Shown here piece after piece: positions 1 to 6,350 of a stretch of 8,781 bases of DNA. The notes under the pieces were generated by a model. The model was not told the DNA's origin, made no database searches, and saw only the letters and a list, made by a program, of their open reading frames with translations. A program made the translations under genes and the position numbers. Origin of the DNA: JANRKG01 sp033763635 (lineage in GTDB: Bacteria > Cyanobacteriota > Cyanobacteriia > GCF-001939115); contig JANRKG010000216.1 in the NCBI GenBank assembly GCA_033763635.1, positions 1 through 8,781 of the forward strand. Reading direction: 5' to 3'. The number at the start of each line of letters is the position of its first letter. Within the stretch, counting starts at the first letter, position 1.

Positions 1-72
1 CTAGGTCCTGGGCGCTCTTAGGAACTTCGCTTTCGCGTCCCTCCCTCACCGCGCTTATCTAATCTATCAACC

Positions 73-106
73 TCTCCCTAAACCGTCAAGGGGTTGGAGA
101 AATTTT
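73..106 (+). terminator. Possible weak terminator-like hairpin upstream of glyQ
   Basis: TCTCC (73-77) pairs with GGAGA (96-100), and AACC (81-84) pairs with GGTT (92-95). The loop is seven bases, the 5' arm has a three-base bulge, and AATTTT follows at 101-106. This could end a gene lying left of the window. The stem is interrupted and the T run is short, so the call is tentative. Apart from this and a faint promoter, bases 1-206 show no recognisable gene. A short open stretch in frame 3 stops at 60-62 and could be the tail of an upstream gene, but nothing identifies it. Confidence 0.25.
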
Positions 107-108
107 CC

Positions 109-137
109 TTGGGATTCCTGTGAAGTCTCTCTAGATA
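109..137 (+). promoter_or_regulatory. Candidate promoter for glyQ
   Basis: TTGGGA (109-114) and TAGATA (132-137) are 17 bases apart, the usual sigma-70 spacing, about 70 bases before the glyQ start. Both boxes match the consensus only partly, so this is a guess from spacing and position. Confidence 0.22.
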
Positions 138-206
138 AGGAAATCATTTTACGGATGGGTAGGCAGTCCCGACTTGAGAGAGAATGGATGAGCCGTTCGA
201 CCAAGG

Positions 207-1115
207 ATGAAGACCGTGAACTTTCAGTCAGTGATTGCGACATTGCACGAGTTTTGGAGCAGTCGTGGTTGTCTTATTGCCCAGCCCTATGACACAGAGA
301 AAGGGGCAGGCACGAAAAGCCCTCATACCTTTTTAAGAGCGATTGGACCGGAACCTTGGGCTGTCGCCTACGTTGAACCTTGTCGTCGCCCGTCTGACGG
401 ACGGTATGGGGAGAACCCTAATCGGGTCCAGCATTATTATCAGTACCAAGTCTTGATTAAGCCCTCTCCTCAAGGTATTCAGGAGACTTATTTAGATTCT
501 TTAAGAGCTTTAGGTATTCAGCCAGAAGACCACGATATCCGTTTTGTGGAGGATAACTGGGAAGATGCAGCCGTAGGTGCGTGGGGCGTGGGCTGGGAAG
601 TTTGGTTGGATGGGATGGAAGTGACGCAGTTTACATACTTCCAGCAGTGTGGAGGCATTGACTGTCGCCCAGTGTCAATCGAGATTACGTACGGCTTAGA
701 ACGGTTAGCCATGTATCTACAAGATGTAGACTCCATCTTTAAAATTCGTTGGAGCAACGAACTATTTTATGGAGACGTACATTTGCAAGGGGAAATTGAA
801 AATTCAACTTATAACTTTGAAGCTTCCAATCCAGATTTATTATTTACTCTGTTCGGTCTGTATGAGCAGGAAGCAACACAGTTACTGGGAAGAGACTTGG
901 TTCTACCCTCCCTCGATTACGTTCTTAAATGCTCCCATACCTTTAATTTACTGGACGCAAGAGGGGTCATTTCAGTTACAGAACGAACTCGGTACATAGG
1001 AAGAATTCGAGGATTAGCCCGTCAAGTTGCTCAACTTTACTTATCTCAGCGAGATAAAATGGGTTTCCCCCTCCTCAAAGCAAATGCGCCACAGGAGAGT
1101 ATGGTGATTCAGTAA
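207..1115 (+). CDS. glyQ: Glycine--tRNA ligase alpha subunit
   Basis: This is the alpha chain of the bacterial alpha2-beta2 glycyl-tRNA synthetase, a cytoplasmic enzyme that charges tRNA-Gly with glycine using ATP. The alpha chain carries the class II catalytic core. The 302-residue product matches the family from end to end. Near the N-terminus it has the GCLIAQPYDTEKGAGT and FLRAIGPEPW segments, then RRPSDGRYGENPNRVQHYYQ (motif 2 region), DIRFVEDNWE, VTQFTYFQQCGG, EITYGLERLAMY and FNLLDARGVISVTER. The length is normal (about 290-310). The ATG at 207 is the natural start because the family alignment begins within a few residues of it. AAGG sits directly against the ATG, too close for a standard ribosome site. 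The beta subunit glyS is not in the window, so the two chains are presumably encoded apart. Confidence 0.97.
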   Translation: MKTVNFQSVIATLHEFWSSRGCLIAQPYDTEKGAGTKSPHTFLRAIGPEPWAVAYVEPCRRPSDGRYGENPNRVQHYYQYQVLIKPSPQGIQETYLDSLRALGIQPEDHDIRFVEDNWEDAAVGAWGVGWEVWLDGMEVTQFTYFQQCGGIDCRPVSIEITYGLERLAMYLQDVDSIFKIRWSNELFYGDVHLQGEIENSTYNFEASNPDLLFTLFGLYEQEATQLLGRDLVLPSLDYVLKCSHTFNLLDARGVISVTERTRYIGRIRGLARQVAQLYLSQRDKMGFPLLKANAPQESMVIQ

Positions 1116-1145
1116 ACACGCTGAATCTTCTCGGTCATTCAAGCG
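1106..1145 (+). other. Alternative hairpins at the glyQ stop codon
   Basis: GATTCAG (1106-1112) is perfectly complementary to CTGAATC (1121-1127), with the glyQ stop codon in the loop. The second arm can instead pair with a third segment: CGCTGAAT (1119-1126) with ATTCAAGCG (1137-1145), one base bulged. The two stems exclude each other. No T run follows, so this is not a standard intrinsic terminator. It may protect the mRNA end or be chance. Confidence 0.25.
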
Positions 1146-1172
1146 ACTCCGATGAAAGTATGTCTGTGTTTA

Positions 1173-1178
1173 TATAAT
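1173..1178 (+). promoter_or_regulatory. Likely -10 box for the DUF4079-comEC unit
   Basis: A perfect TATAAT lies 50 bases before the DUF4079 start, in the 113-base gap after glyQ. No good -35 box is seen at the usual distance (1150-1155 reads CGATGA). Transcription would begin near 1185. This suggests the downstream pair does not depend only on read-through from glyQ. Confidence 0.45.
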
Positions 1179-1215
1179 GTTCCAGACGTAATTTTCTTAC
1201 TCACTTAGAGCGATC

Positions 1216-1220
1216 GGAGG
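1216..1220 (+). promoter_or_regulatory. Ribosome binding site of the DUF4079 gene
   Basis: GGAGG lies eight bases before the ATG at 1229. This is a textbook Shine-Dalgarno placement and fixes the start of the DUF4079 gene. Confidence 0.6.
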
Positions 1221-1228
1221 GCCGTCTG

Positions 1229-1708
1229 ATGGAAGCTATTAACAATCTCCTTGAATCAGTTGCACAATGGTTTAGTTCAATAGGAATTCCAGATCCGATT
1301 GTCCACTGGGGGCATCCCCTCATGATGTCAATTGTAGTTTTCGTAATGGGTAGCGTCGTTGGTTTAGAAGGGTGGCAAGCAAGACTGACAACAGAACCAG
1401 ATGTTTCCCAGAAGAGCCGTATGAGTCATCGACTTATTGCACCCTGGATGTTTTTGTTCATGGCGCTTGGATATACGGGAGGGCTACTTTCTCTCAAGAT
1501 GCAGAATCAGAGCATTCTAGAAAGTCCCCACTTTTGGACCGGATCATTTATTCTAGTTTTGCTAGCAGTCAATGGGTTGATCTCGAAGTTTGGGTTTGGC
1601 AGCGAGAAAAGTAATTTTCGAGCACTACACGCTTATGTTGGCAGTATTACTCTCTGCCTGATGTTCTTACATGCGTTGCTGGGACTCAAGCTTGGTTTAG
1701 CCATTTAG
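1229..1708 (+). CDS. DUF4079 family integral membrane protein
   Basis: This 159-residue protein has four predicted membrane helices, at about residues 28-46, 70-90, 102-119 and 134-156. It looks like DUF4079, a family of cyanobacteria and plastid-bearing organisms whose function is unassigned. Histidines recur at helix ends (H26, H29, H67, H101, H134, H148), in segments such as HWGHPLMM, SHRLIAPW and RALHAYVG. That pattern recalls cytochrome b561-like heme-binding bundles, so a heme or redox role is possible but not shown. No cleavable signal peptide is evident. A GGAGG eight bases ahead of the ATG supports the start. comEC begins 14 bases after its stop, so the two are probably co-transcribed. 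The family call is from pattern recognition of sequence and topology. Confidence 0.8.
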   Translation: MEAINNLLESVAQWFSSIGIPDPIVHWGHPLMMSIVVFVMGSVVGLEGWQARLTTEPDVSQKSRMSHRLIAPWMFLFMALGYTGGLLSLKMQNQSILESPHFWTGSFILVLLAVNGLISKFGFGSEKSNFRALHAYVGSITLCLMFLHALLGLKLGLAI

Positions 1709-1722
1709 TGCAGGTCAATTGA

Positions 1723-4119
1723 ATGGCATCGCTTCGATATTCCGTTCTTTGTCTGGCCTACATTGTCGGGTTACTCTCAACAGCGACTTCCTGGAAAGTA
1801 TTGGGTCTTCCGGCAGGAGGGTTGGCGATTCTGATACTGGGAATCAGTATTGCCGGATTGCCAGCCGTCCGCCGTCGAATTCATCTCAGCCGACCTATTG
1901 TGTTACTTGCGGGATTCATTGGATTCATTGCAAGCCTCTACTTTACGGTTCGCATCCCCTATCCTGGCCCTAGTGACATTAGTTCACTCATTGCTCTCGC
2001 AAAATCTGGCAGTTCAGAACAAACCGTTACGGTATTGGGAAAAATTGCCAGCACACCTCGACTGACACGAAATCAGCGCGTGCAGTTTTGGTTAAAGACG
2101 ACCCACATGCACGAAGTGACGCAAGAAGACATAGCAGTCCAAGCCAATCAAAGTGTTACTGGCAAACTGTATGTGACAGTTCCTTTATTACAAGGGACAG
2201 GGTTACAGCCTAACCAGGCAGTTAAGGTGAGCGGAACTCTCTATAAACCTAAACCAGCAACAAATCCAGGTGGATTTGATTTCCAAGCCTACCTCGCACA
2301 GGAGGGAGGATTTGCAGGTTTAAGAGGCCGCACAGTTAATTTTGACGAAGATGCCGAGGCTCATTTTCAGTGGAATTGGTGGGAAATTCGACAACGGATT
2401 ATGAGATCGCAGGTTCGAGGTGCGGGTAGCCCCGAAGGTCCGCTGATTAGCGCGATGGTTCTGGGGAGCCGCGTTGTGGATCTTCCTTATAACATCCGAG
2501 ACCAATTCTCTCAAGTTGGATTAGCCCATGCTTTAGCAGCCTCTGGATTTCAAATTTCCCTAATTCTAGGGGTCTTATTAGCGCTAGGAAAAAGGTTCTC
2601 TAAACAGGTTCAATTCTGGTCAGGCACCTTGTCGCTCCTCATATTTGTTGGGTTAGCAGGGTTGCAGCCTTCTGTGATAAGAGCGGCAGTCATGGGGATG
2701 GCAGTCTTAACCAGTCTCCTGCTCGATCGCAAAACAAAATCCTTGGGTTCTCTATTAACAGCCGCTACTTTCATGCTGTTATTCAACCCGCTCTGGATCT
2801 GGGATTTAGGATTTCAGTTTAGCTTTCTGGCAACTCTAGGCTTGCTTATCACCGCTCCTACCGTCATTAAATGGCTAGACTGGATGCCCACGACTATTGC
2901 ATCCTTACTTGCCGTTCCAATTGCCGCCTATCTCTGGACCCTTCCGCTCCAAATTTATGCCTTTAACATCATTTCCCCATACAGCATTCCAGTAAATATC
3001 GTCACAACCCCTTTGGTGTCGATTATTAGCTTGGGCGGTTTTATCAGCGCTTGTCTCAGCCTCATCTGGCCCATGGCAGGAAATTTTACAGCCTCACTTC
3101 TTTATTACCCAACCCATTGGCTCATTGCGATCGTTGATGCTTCCAGCCATTTGCCACGAGGTAGTGTTGCCACAGGAACAATTTCTGTTCTGCAATTGCT
3201 CATTCTTTATGGCTTAGTTTTATCTTTTGGAAGACATCAAAAGTCAAAAAAAGATCCTCAAGGCAAAAGCAAAAAGGCAATTAATCTGCGATGGAGATTT
3301 TTAAGGTTATTAGCTTTAACAATTGGGATAGGGAGCATTATCCTTCCAGGCTGGTGGCTTCAATCTAATCAATTTCAAATTACAGTTTTGGCAACAGGTA
3401 ATGAACCGATCTTCCTGGCACAAGAGCGAGGAAAAACACTACTTTTTAATAGTGGTGATGAAAGAACAGCCAGGTCAGTTCTTTTACCATTTTTGCGGAA
3501 TCAAGGAATTAATCAGATTGATTCTGCAATCGCCACCCATCATGAGCCTTCTTTTCAAAAGGGATGGCTTACCCTTCTCCAAAATCTACCAATCACTCAT
3601 TTTTATTCGAGTTTTTCGCCCGAAAAAAATTTATTCGATAGCAGCCAAATTTTTTCCTCTAAATCAGAATTAAACCTCATGGAAAAAGCTTTAGAGACTC
3701 GTCAAATTATTTCTGATGCTTTATCCCTCAATCAACCGATCAAAATTGGTTCTATTGACATTACATTAATCCATCAAAACCCGATCGCCATTGATTTTAA
3801 GATACATAATGAACACTGGTTATATCTTGGCAACCTTCAAGCTTCTGAAGAGCAACAACTACTTCAATTAAAAAATTTATCCAGAAAAACCGTTCTGTGG
3901 TGGGCAGGAGAATCCCTCAGTGAAGACTTGCTTGCCAAGTTACAACCAGAGGTTGCGATCGCGTCTGCTAATACGGTGAAGGCTGAAACAGTAGAAGCCA
4001 TTCAGCGTCGAAAAACACCCTTTTACTGGACTGGACACGCTGGAGCACTTACCTGGAAGCCAGGACAAGGGTTTGAAACAGTGATGGACACCCAGGAAAA
4101 GGCATTATCAGCGATCTAA
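1723..4119 (+). CDS. comEC: ComEC/Rec2 DNA-uptake channel with degenerate metallo-beta-lactamase domain
   Basis: ComEC forms the inner-membrane channel that takes up single-stranded DNA during natural transformation. The 798-residue protein has the usual three parts. Residues 1-215 hold N-terminal membrane helices and the DUF4131 soluble region, ending in the typical NPGGFDFQAYL. Residues 235-500 are the polytopic competence domain, with GLAHALAASGFQISL, QPSVIRAAVMG and NPLWIWDLGFQFSFLATLGL. Residues 550-780 form a metallo-beta-lactamase-like domain. In that last domain the THxDxDHxGG signature is THHEPSFQKG (605-614), the LIDTG segment is LLFNSG, the GD aspartate is asparagine (N704) and HHGS is WWAGES (726-731). 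The metal site therefore looks lost and nuclease activity is unlikely. The C-terminal third is also AT-richer than the rest. The ATG at 1723 follows an AGG at a usable distance. The gene forms an apparent operon with the DUF4079 gene. Confidence 0.93.
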   Translation: MASLRYSVLCLAYIVGLLSTATSWKVLGLPAGGLAILILGISIAGLPAVRRRIHLSRPIVLLAGFIGFIASLYFTVRIPYPGPSDISSLIALAKSGSSEQTVTVLGKIASTPRLTRNQRVQFWLKTTHMHEVTQEDIAVQANQSVTGKLYVTVPLLQGTGLQPNQAVKVSGTLYKPKPATNPGGFDFQAYLAQEGGFAGLRGRTVNFDEDAEAHFQWNWWEIRQRIMRSQVRGAGSPEGPLISAMVLGSRVVDLPYNIRDQFSQVGLAHALAASGFQISLILGVLLALGKRFSKQVQFWSGTLSLLIFVGLAGLQPSVIRAAVMGMAVLTSLLLDRKTKSLGSLLTAATFMLLFNPLWIWDLGFQFSFLATLGLLITAPTVIKWLDWMPTTIASLLAVPIAAYLWTLPLQIYAFNIISPYSIPVNIVTTPLVSIISLGGFISACLSLIWPMAGNFTASLLYYPTHWLIAIVDASSHLPRGSVATGTISVLQLLILYGLVLSFGRHQKSKKDPQGKSKKAINLRWRFLRLLALTIGIGSIILPGWWLQSNQFQITVLATGNEPIFLAQERGKTLLFNSGDERTARSVLLPFLRNQGINQIDSAIATHHEPSFQKGWLTLLQNLPITHFYSSFSPEKNLFDSSQIFSSKSELNLMEKALETRQIISDALSLNQPIKIGSIDITLIHQNPIAIDFKIHNEHWLYLGNLQASEEQQLLQLKNLSRKTVLWWAGESLSEDLLAKLQPEVAIASANTVKAETVEAIQRRKTPFYWTGHAGALTWKPGQGFETVMDTQEKALSAI

Positions 4120-4176
4120 ACTCCTCTTCCTAAAAATGCTTCACGATTTAACATCGCAAGCAACTAATAAATCCCC

Positions 4177-4182
4177 TAGAAT
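4177..4182 (+). promoter_or_regulatory. Candidate -10 box for tRNA-Ser
   Basis: TAGAAT lies 14 bases before the tRNA 5' end, in the 77-base gap after comEC, and is a good match to the -10 consensus. The -35 position (4154-4159, TCGCAA) is weak. The gap holds no gene. Confidence 0.35.
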
Positions 4183-4196
4183 GGAAAGAGCTATCT

Positions 4197-4283
4197 GGAG
4201 AGGTGGCAGAGCGGTTGAATGCGGCAGACTCGAAATCTGTTTTAGAGTCAAATCTAACGTGGGTTCGAATCCCACCCTCTCCG
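4197..4283 (+). tRNA. tRNA-Ser (anticodon CGA)
   Basis: This is an 87-base class II tRNA with a long variable arm. Acceptor stem GGAGAGG (4197-4203) pairs with CCTCTCC (4276-4282), and the discriminator is G4283. The anticodon stem is GCAGA/TCTGT around a seven-base loop with CGA at 4231-4233, which reads the serine codon UCG. The T arm is GTGGG (4259-4263), TTCGAAT and CCCAC (4271-4275). CCA is not encoded and must be added after transcription, as is common in cyanobacteria. An integrase gene follows within about 130 bases and points away, so the 3' part of this gene is the probable attachment site of the element to its right. Confidence 0.97.
4259..4283 (+). other. Putative attachment site (attL) at the tRNA-Ser 3' end
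   Basis: Tyrosine integrases next to tRNA genes usually recombine within the T arm and acceptor 3' end, which leaves the tRNA intact at one junction. This stretch is the expected place. A second copy, needed to prove it, was not found elsewhere in the window and should lie beyond the right edge. Confidence 0.4.
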
Positions 4284-4284
4284 T

Positions 4285-4308
4285 GCCTTTCAAGGCTTTC
4301 AGCGATTT
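4285..4308 (+). terminator. Possible short hairpin after tRNA-Ser
   Basis: GCCTT (4285-4289) and AAGGC (4292-4296) form a small perfect inverted repeat just past the tRNA, with a T-rich stretch shortly after (4306-4310). The loop is very tight and the T run is offset, so it is at best a weak terminator. Confidence 0.25.
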
Positions 4309-4332
4309 TTGAAATATAGGCATCGAACAGGG

Positions 4333-4346
4333 GTACTCTACAATAC
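4333..4346 (+). promoter_or_regulatory. NtcA-like palindrome GTA-N8-TAC upstream of the integrase
   Basis: GTA (4333-4335) and TAC (4344-4346) are separated by exactly eight bases, the consensus of the cyanobacterial nitrogen regulator NtcA. The site lies in the integrase leader. No clear TAN3T box is found about 22 bases downstream, where an NtcA-activated promoter would have it. A TACAAT (4339-4344) inside the palindrome could itself be a -10 box, in which case a bound protein would repress. Such a six-base pattern occurs by chance about twice in a sequence of this size. Confidence 0.25.
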
Positions 4347-4389
4347 TGGCGATTTTCGCCTGTGAGTGAGGTTATTAGCTGCCCTAAAC

Positions 4390-4407
4390 TGGGGAAAAAT
4401 TGGGGAA
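4390..4407 (+). repeat. Two TGGGGAA copies one helical turn apart
   Basis: TGGGGAA occurs at 4390-4396 and again at 4401-4407, 11 bases apart start to start. The repeats lie just before the preferred integrase start at 4413. Same-face repeats beside an att site could be integrase arm-type binding sites. They also overlap the purine-rich ribosome site region. If translation starts at 4362 instead, they are coding. Confidence 0.35.
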
Positions 4408-4412
4408 GGTTC

Positions 4413-5561
4413 GTGAGCCTCGAAACGAAGATCCGAACTGCGAATGAGCAGTTGACCCTTGTAAAAATTCGCCAGCGATCGAAGCGCCTGTACTTGCGGG
4501 CGCAAATTCCCGATCAGGGCGGCAAGAAAACTGAACGCAAGGAAATCCCTACCGGATGTCCCGCTACTTTTCAGGGTCTCAATATTGCCAAGGCCAGGGC
4601 GATGGAATTGGAAAGTCAGCTACTCTTGAACCAGTTCGATCGCGCTCAATGGTTCAAAGATCTTCCGCTGCCAGAACCTGAGCCTGAGCCAGCCATCATC
4701 CCCACCGTCAAAGACTGGATTGTCCAGTTCGAGGCGCGACACTTTGAGGCAAGGGAGCGCACTTGCAACAGCCTGGACGTATGGAAGGAGGACTATGGGG
4801 TATTTTTCGCAAAGCTCCCCCAGGATGCACCTCTCAGCGAGGAGATACTCAAGGAAGCAGCCAAGCAGTTCAATGCCAATTCCAGAAGTCGATTACACTG
4901 CTGCCGAGCGTTCAAATCCCTGGCGAAGCTGGCAGGGATTGACACCAAAGAACTAACTCGCATCCAGGGCAACTACTCAGGTAAAAGTGTGGAGTGGAAA
5001 GACCTGCCAACAGACGGTCAAATTTTGGAAGTGTGGGAGAAGATTAAGTCCCCCGCCTGGAAGTGGGTATTTGGGGCAATGGCAACCTTCGGCCTGAGGA
5101 ACCATGAAGTCTTTCGCCTGGATGTCAGGAGGCTGGAAGAATCCCCAGCATTGGTAGAAGTTAGCAGCCAGACCAAAACTGGAAGGCGACTGGTCAGAGC
5201 CTTCCCTGATGAGTGGGTGGATTTGATGAACTTGCGGGAGGTGAAACTACCAAACGTGAGAACCGAGAACCGCCCCAATCGCGATATTGGAGGGGTGGTC
5301 AGCTACTACCTCAGGCATGAATTAGAAATTCCGTTCACACCCTACAGCTTGCGCCATGCCTATGCGGTACGGATGGCGATCGAGGGCATTACAGAATCCG
5401 TTGCAGCGCGACTGATGGGGCACTCGATCTCCGTTCACTGCAAAACCTATCAAGCATTTATTAATGAGCGCCACATCAATGAGGCATTCGAGAAGGCACA
5501 GCAGCGGCGGTTGGGTCGTGTAGAGCGAAGCATTATCGAGGGCGATCGCCTCCCGCTGTAG
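4413..5561 (+). CDS. Tyrosine-type site-specific integrase
   Basis: This recombinase probably inserts and excises the element at tRNA-Ser. From the GTG at 4413 it is 382 residues: an N-terminal arm-binding segment (about 1-80), a Pro/Glu linker (PEPEPEP), a core-binding helical domain (about 95-190) and a catalytic domain (about 200-360). Visible active-site residues are R229 in TFGLRNHEVF, K255 in QTKTGRRL, R314 and H315 in PYSLRHAYAVR, H337 in LMGHS and the nucleophile Y346 in CKTYQ. The first histidine of the HxxR box is tyrosine (Y311), a change I recall in related cyanobacterial integrases. An in-frame GTG at 4362 would add 17 residues but has no ribosome site. The 4413 start follows GGAAGG by only three bases and matches how I recall the family beginning (M-S-L-E-x-K-I-x-x-A-N). 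The 3' end overlaps the convergent Rad52-like gene by 29 bases. Confidence 0.9.
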   Translation: MSLETKIRTANEQLTLVKIRQRSKRLYLRAQIPDQGGKKTERKEIPTGCPATFQGLNIAKARAMELESQLLLNQFDRAQWFKDLPLPEPEPEPAIIPTVKDWIVQFEARHFEARERTCNSLDVWKEDYGVFFAKLPQDAPLSEEILKEAAKQFNANSRSRLHCCRAFKSLAKLAGIDTKELTRIQGNYSGKSVEWKDLPTDGQILEVWEKIKSPAWKWVFGAMATFGLRNHEVFRLDVRRLEESPALVEVSSQTKTGRRLVRAFPDEWVDLMNLREVKLPNVRTENRPNRDIGGVVSYYLRHELEIPFTPYSLRHAYAVRMAIEGITESVAARLMGHSISVHCKTYQAFINERHINEAFEKAQQRRLGRVERSIIEGDRLPL

Positions 5562-6048
5562 GACGACTCCTCAGATTTCCCTCCATCCAACCGTTCTCAG
5601 TGGCGTACTTGACTCCCCGACCGTCACCGGACTTCTGCAAGTATTTGATCATAAACGCACGGGCATCATCAGACTGCTCATCCAGATAGGCTCCAATACC
5701 GAAGCACTCACAGGCATTCTTGAAGGCATCCGCTGTCGCCCGTTCGGTCGGACTGCCCCTGGACATATCCTTGCCTTCATTGCTGAGCAATTGAATGGGG
5801 GCGCTGCCGGGAGCTTGCCGGGAGATTCCGCAGATGGTGATGGTGCAACGAATAACGCATTCTGAACCGAGATGAACTGGATCGGAATACTGGCATTCCC
5901 AATCTTCAGGACAGGCCTGATTGAGGCGATGGCGGATCATCTGCCAGGAAAGAAAGAACCACCTCCCGCCGCCTGGAAGCTTGCGCTCTTTGTGGGCAGC
6001 GGGAGGAAAGGGAGCGGTCAACTGGGGAAGAACTTCAGACAGTTTCAC
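5533..6048 (-). CDS. Rad52/Rad22-like single-strand annealing protein
   Basis: The 171-residue protein resembles the annealing core of Rad52/Rad22 and phage Sak-type proteins, which coat single-stranded DNA and pair complementary strands. The evidence is the order of features. FFLSWQMIRHRLNQACPEDW (31-50) is the W-x-x-I and W anchor. Beta strands follow in ECVIRCTITICGISRQ. SPTERATADAFKNACECFG (99-117), followed by IGAYLDEQ, is the hallmark helix equivalent to the Rad52 segment A-V-T-D-x-L-K-R-A-x-R-x-F-G. The tail after about 125 is not recognised. The start is GTG at 6048, with GGAGG at 6056-6060 seven bases ahead. The GTGA overlap with the upstream gene's TGA implies translational coupling. 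It is the last gene of the minus-strand operon and runs 29 bases into the integrase 3' end. It likely serves recombination of the element or repair of its DNA. Confidence 0.8.
   Translation of the reverse strand: MKLSEVLPQLTAPFPPAAHKERKLPGGGRWFFLSWQMIRHRLNQACPEDWECQYSDPVHLGSECVIRCTITICGISRQAPGSAPIQLLSNEGKDMSRGSPTERATADAFKNACECFGIGAYLDEQSDDARAFMIKYLQKSGDGRGVKYATENGWMEGNLRSRPTAGGDRPR
5542..5549. repeat. HIP1 octamer GCGATCGC in the convergent overlap
   Basis: A full HIP1 palindrome lies exactly where the integrase and Rad52-like genes overlap, inside the 10-base palindrome GGCGATCGCC (5541-5550). A second full HIP1 copy is in comEC at 3955-3962. HIP1 is over-represented in many cyanobacterial genomes. 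Confidence 0.7.
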
Positions 6049-6350
6049 TTGCGTTCCTCCGGGGGAATCTTCAGGAACTCGGCAAACTCAATGATATGGA
6101 CCTGCCATGCAGGAACCTCTGCGCCTGGATCGGCCACGTTCCGGTAGTGGGTTCCATAGGTGAGATCGGAAGGCTTGCGGTTGGCCCTACGATATTCAGC
6201 ATTCTTGATCTCTGCCAGAATCTTATCCCTGCTGACCCCCAGGATGGGGGCCGCCCTGGGAGGGGTCAACCAGGGGCCTTCAACACCATTGGCCCTGAGG
6301 ATCTGCTCCATCCAGTCAACCTTCGCTTTCAGGGCTTCCAGATCGCTCAC
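6045..6350 (-). CDS. Small helix-turn-helix protein, possible excisionase or regulator
   Basis: This protein of about 101 residues has a short N-terminal helix (DLEALKAKVDWMEQILRAN) and then LTPPRAAPILGVSRDKILAE, which reads as a helix-turn-helix of MerR/excisionase style (about 28-52). The end, WQVHIIEFAEFLKIPPEER, I recall from conserved hypothetical proteins of cyanobacteria. Its DNA substrate is unknown. Small DNA-binding proteins of integrative elements often direct excision, but nothing here proves that. Two GTG codons stand in tandem at 6353 and 6350. GGGAGG (6362-6357) is six bases before the second, which I prefer. An internal ATG at 6311, just past the upstream gene's stop, would give 88 residues. 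The chosen start overlaps the upstream gene by 35 bases. The stop overlaps the next GTG start (GTGA). Confidence 0.7.
   Translation of the reverse strand: MSDLEALKAKVDWMEQILRANGVEGPWLTPPRAAPILGVSRDKILAEIKNAEYRRANRKPSDLTYGTHYRNVADPGAEVPAWQVHIIEFAEFLKIPPEERK

Noticed and set aside
4141..4323. A 60-residue minus-strand reading frame containing ERVGFEPT
   Set aside because: It is the antisense of tRNA-Ser. This peptide is a well-known false gene produced by translating the T arm region backwards.
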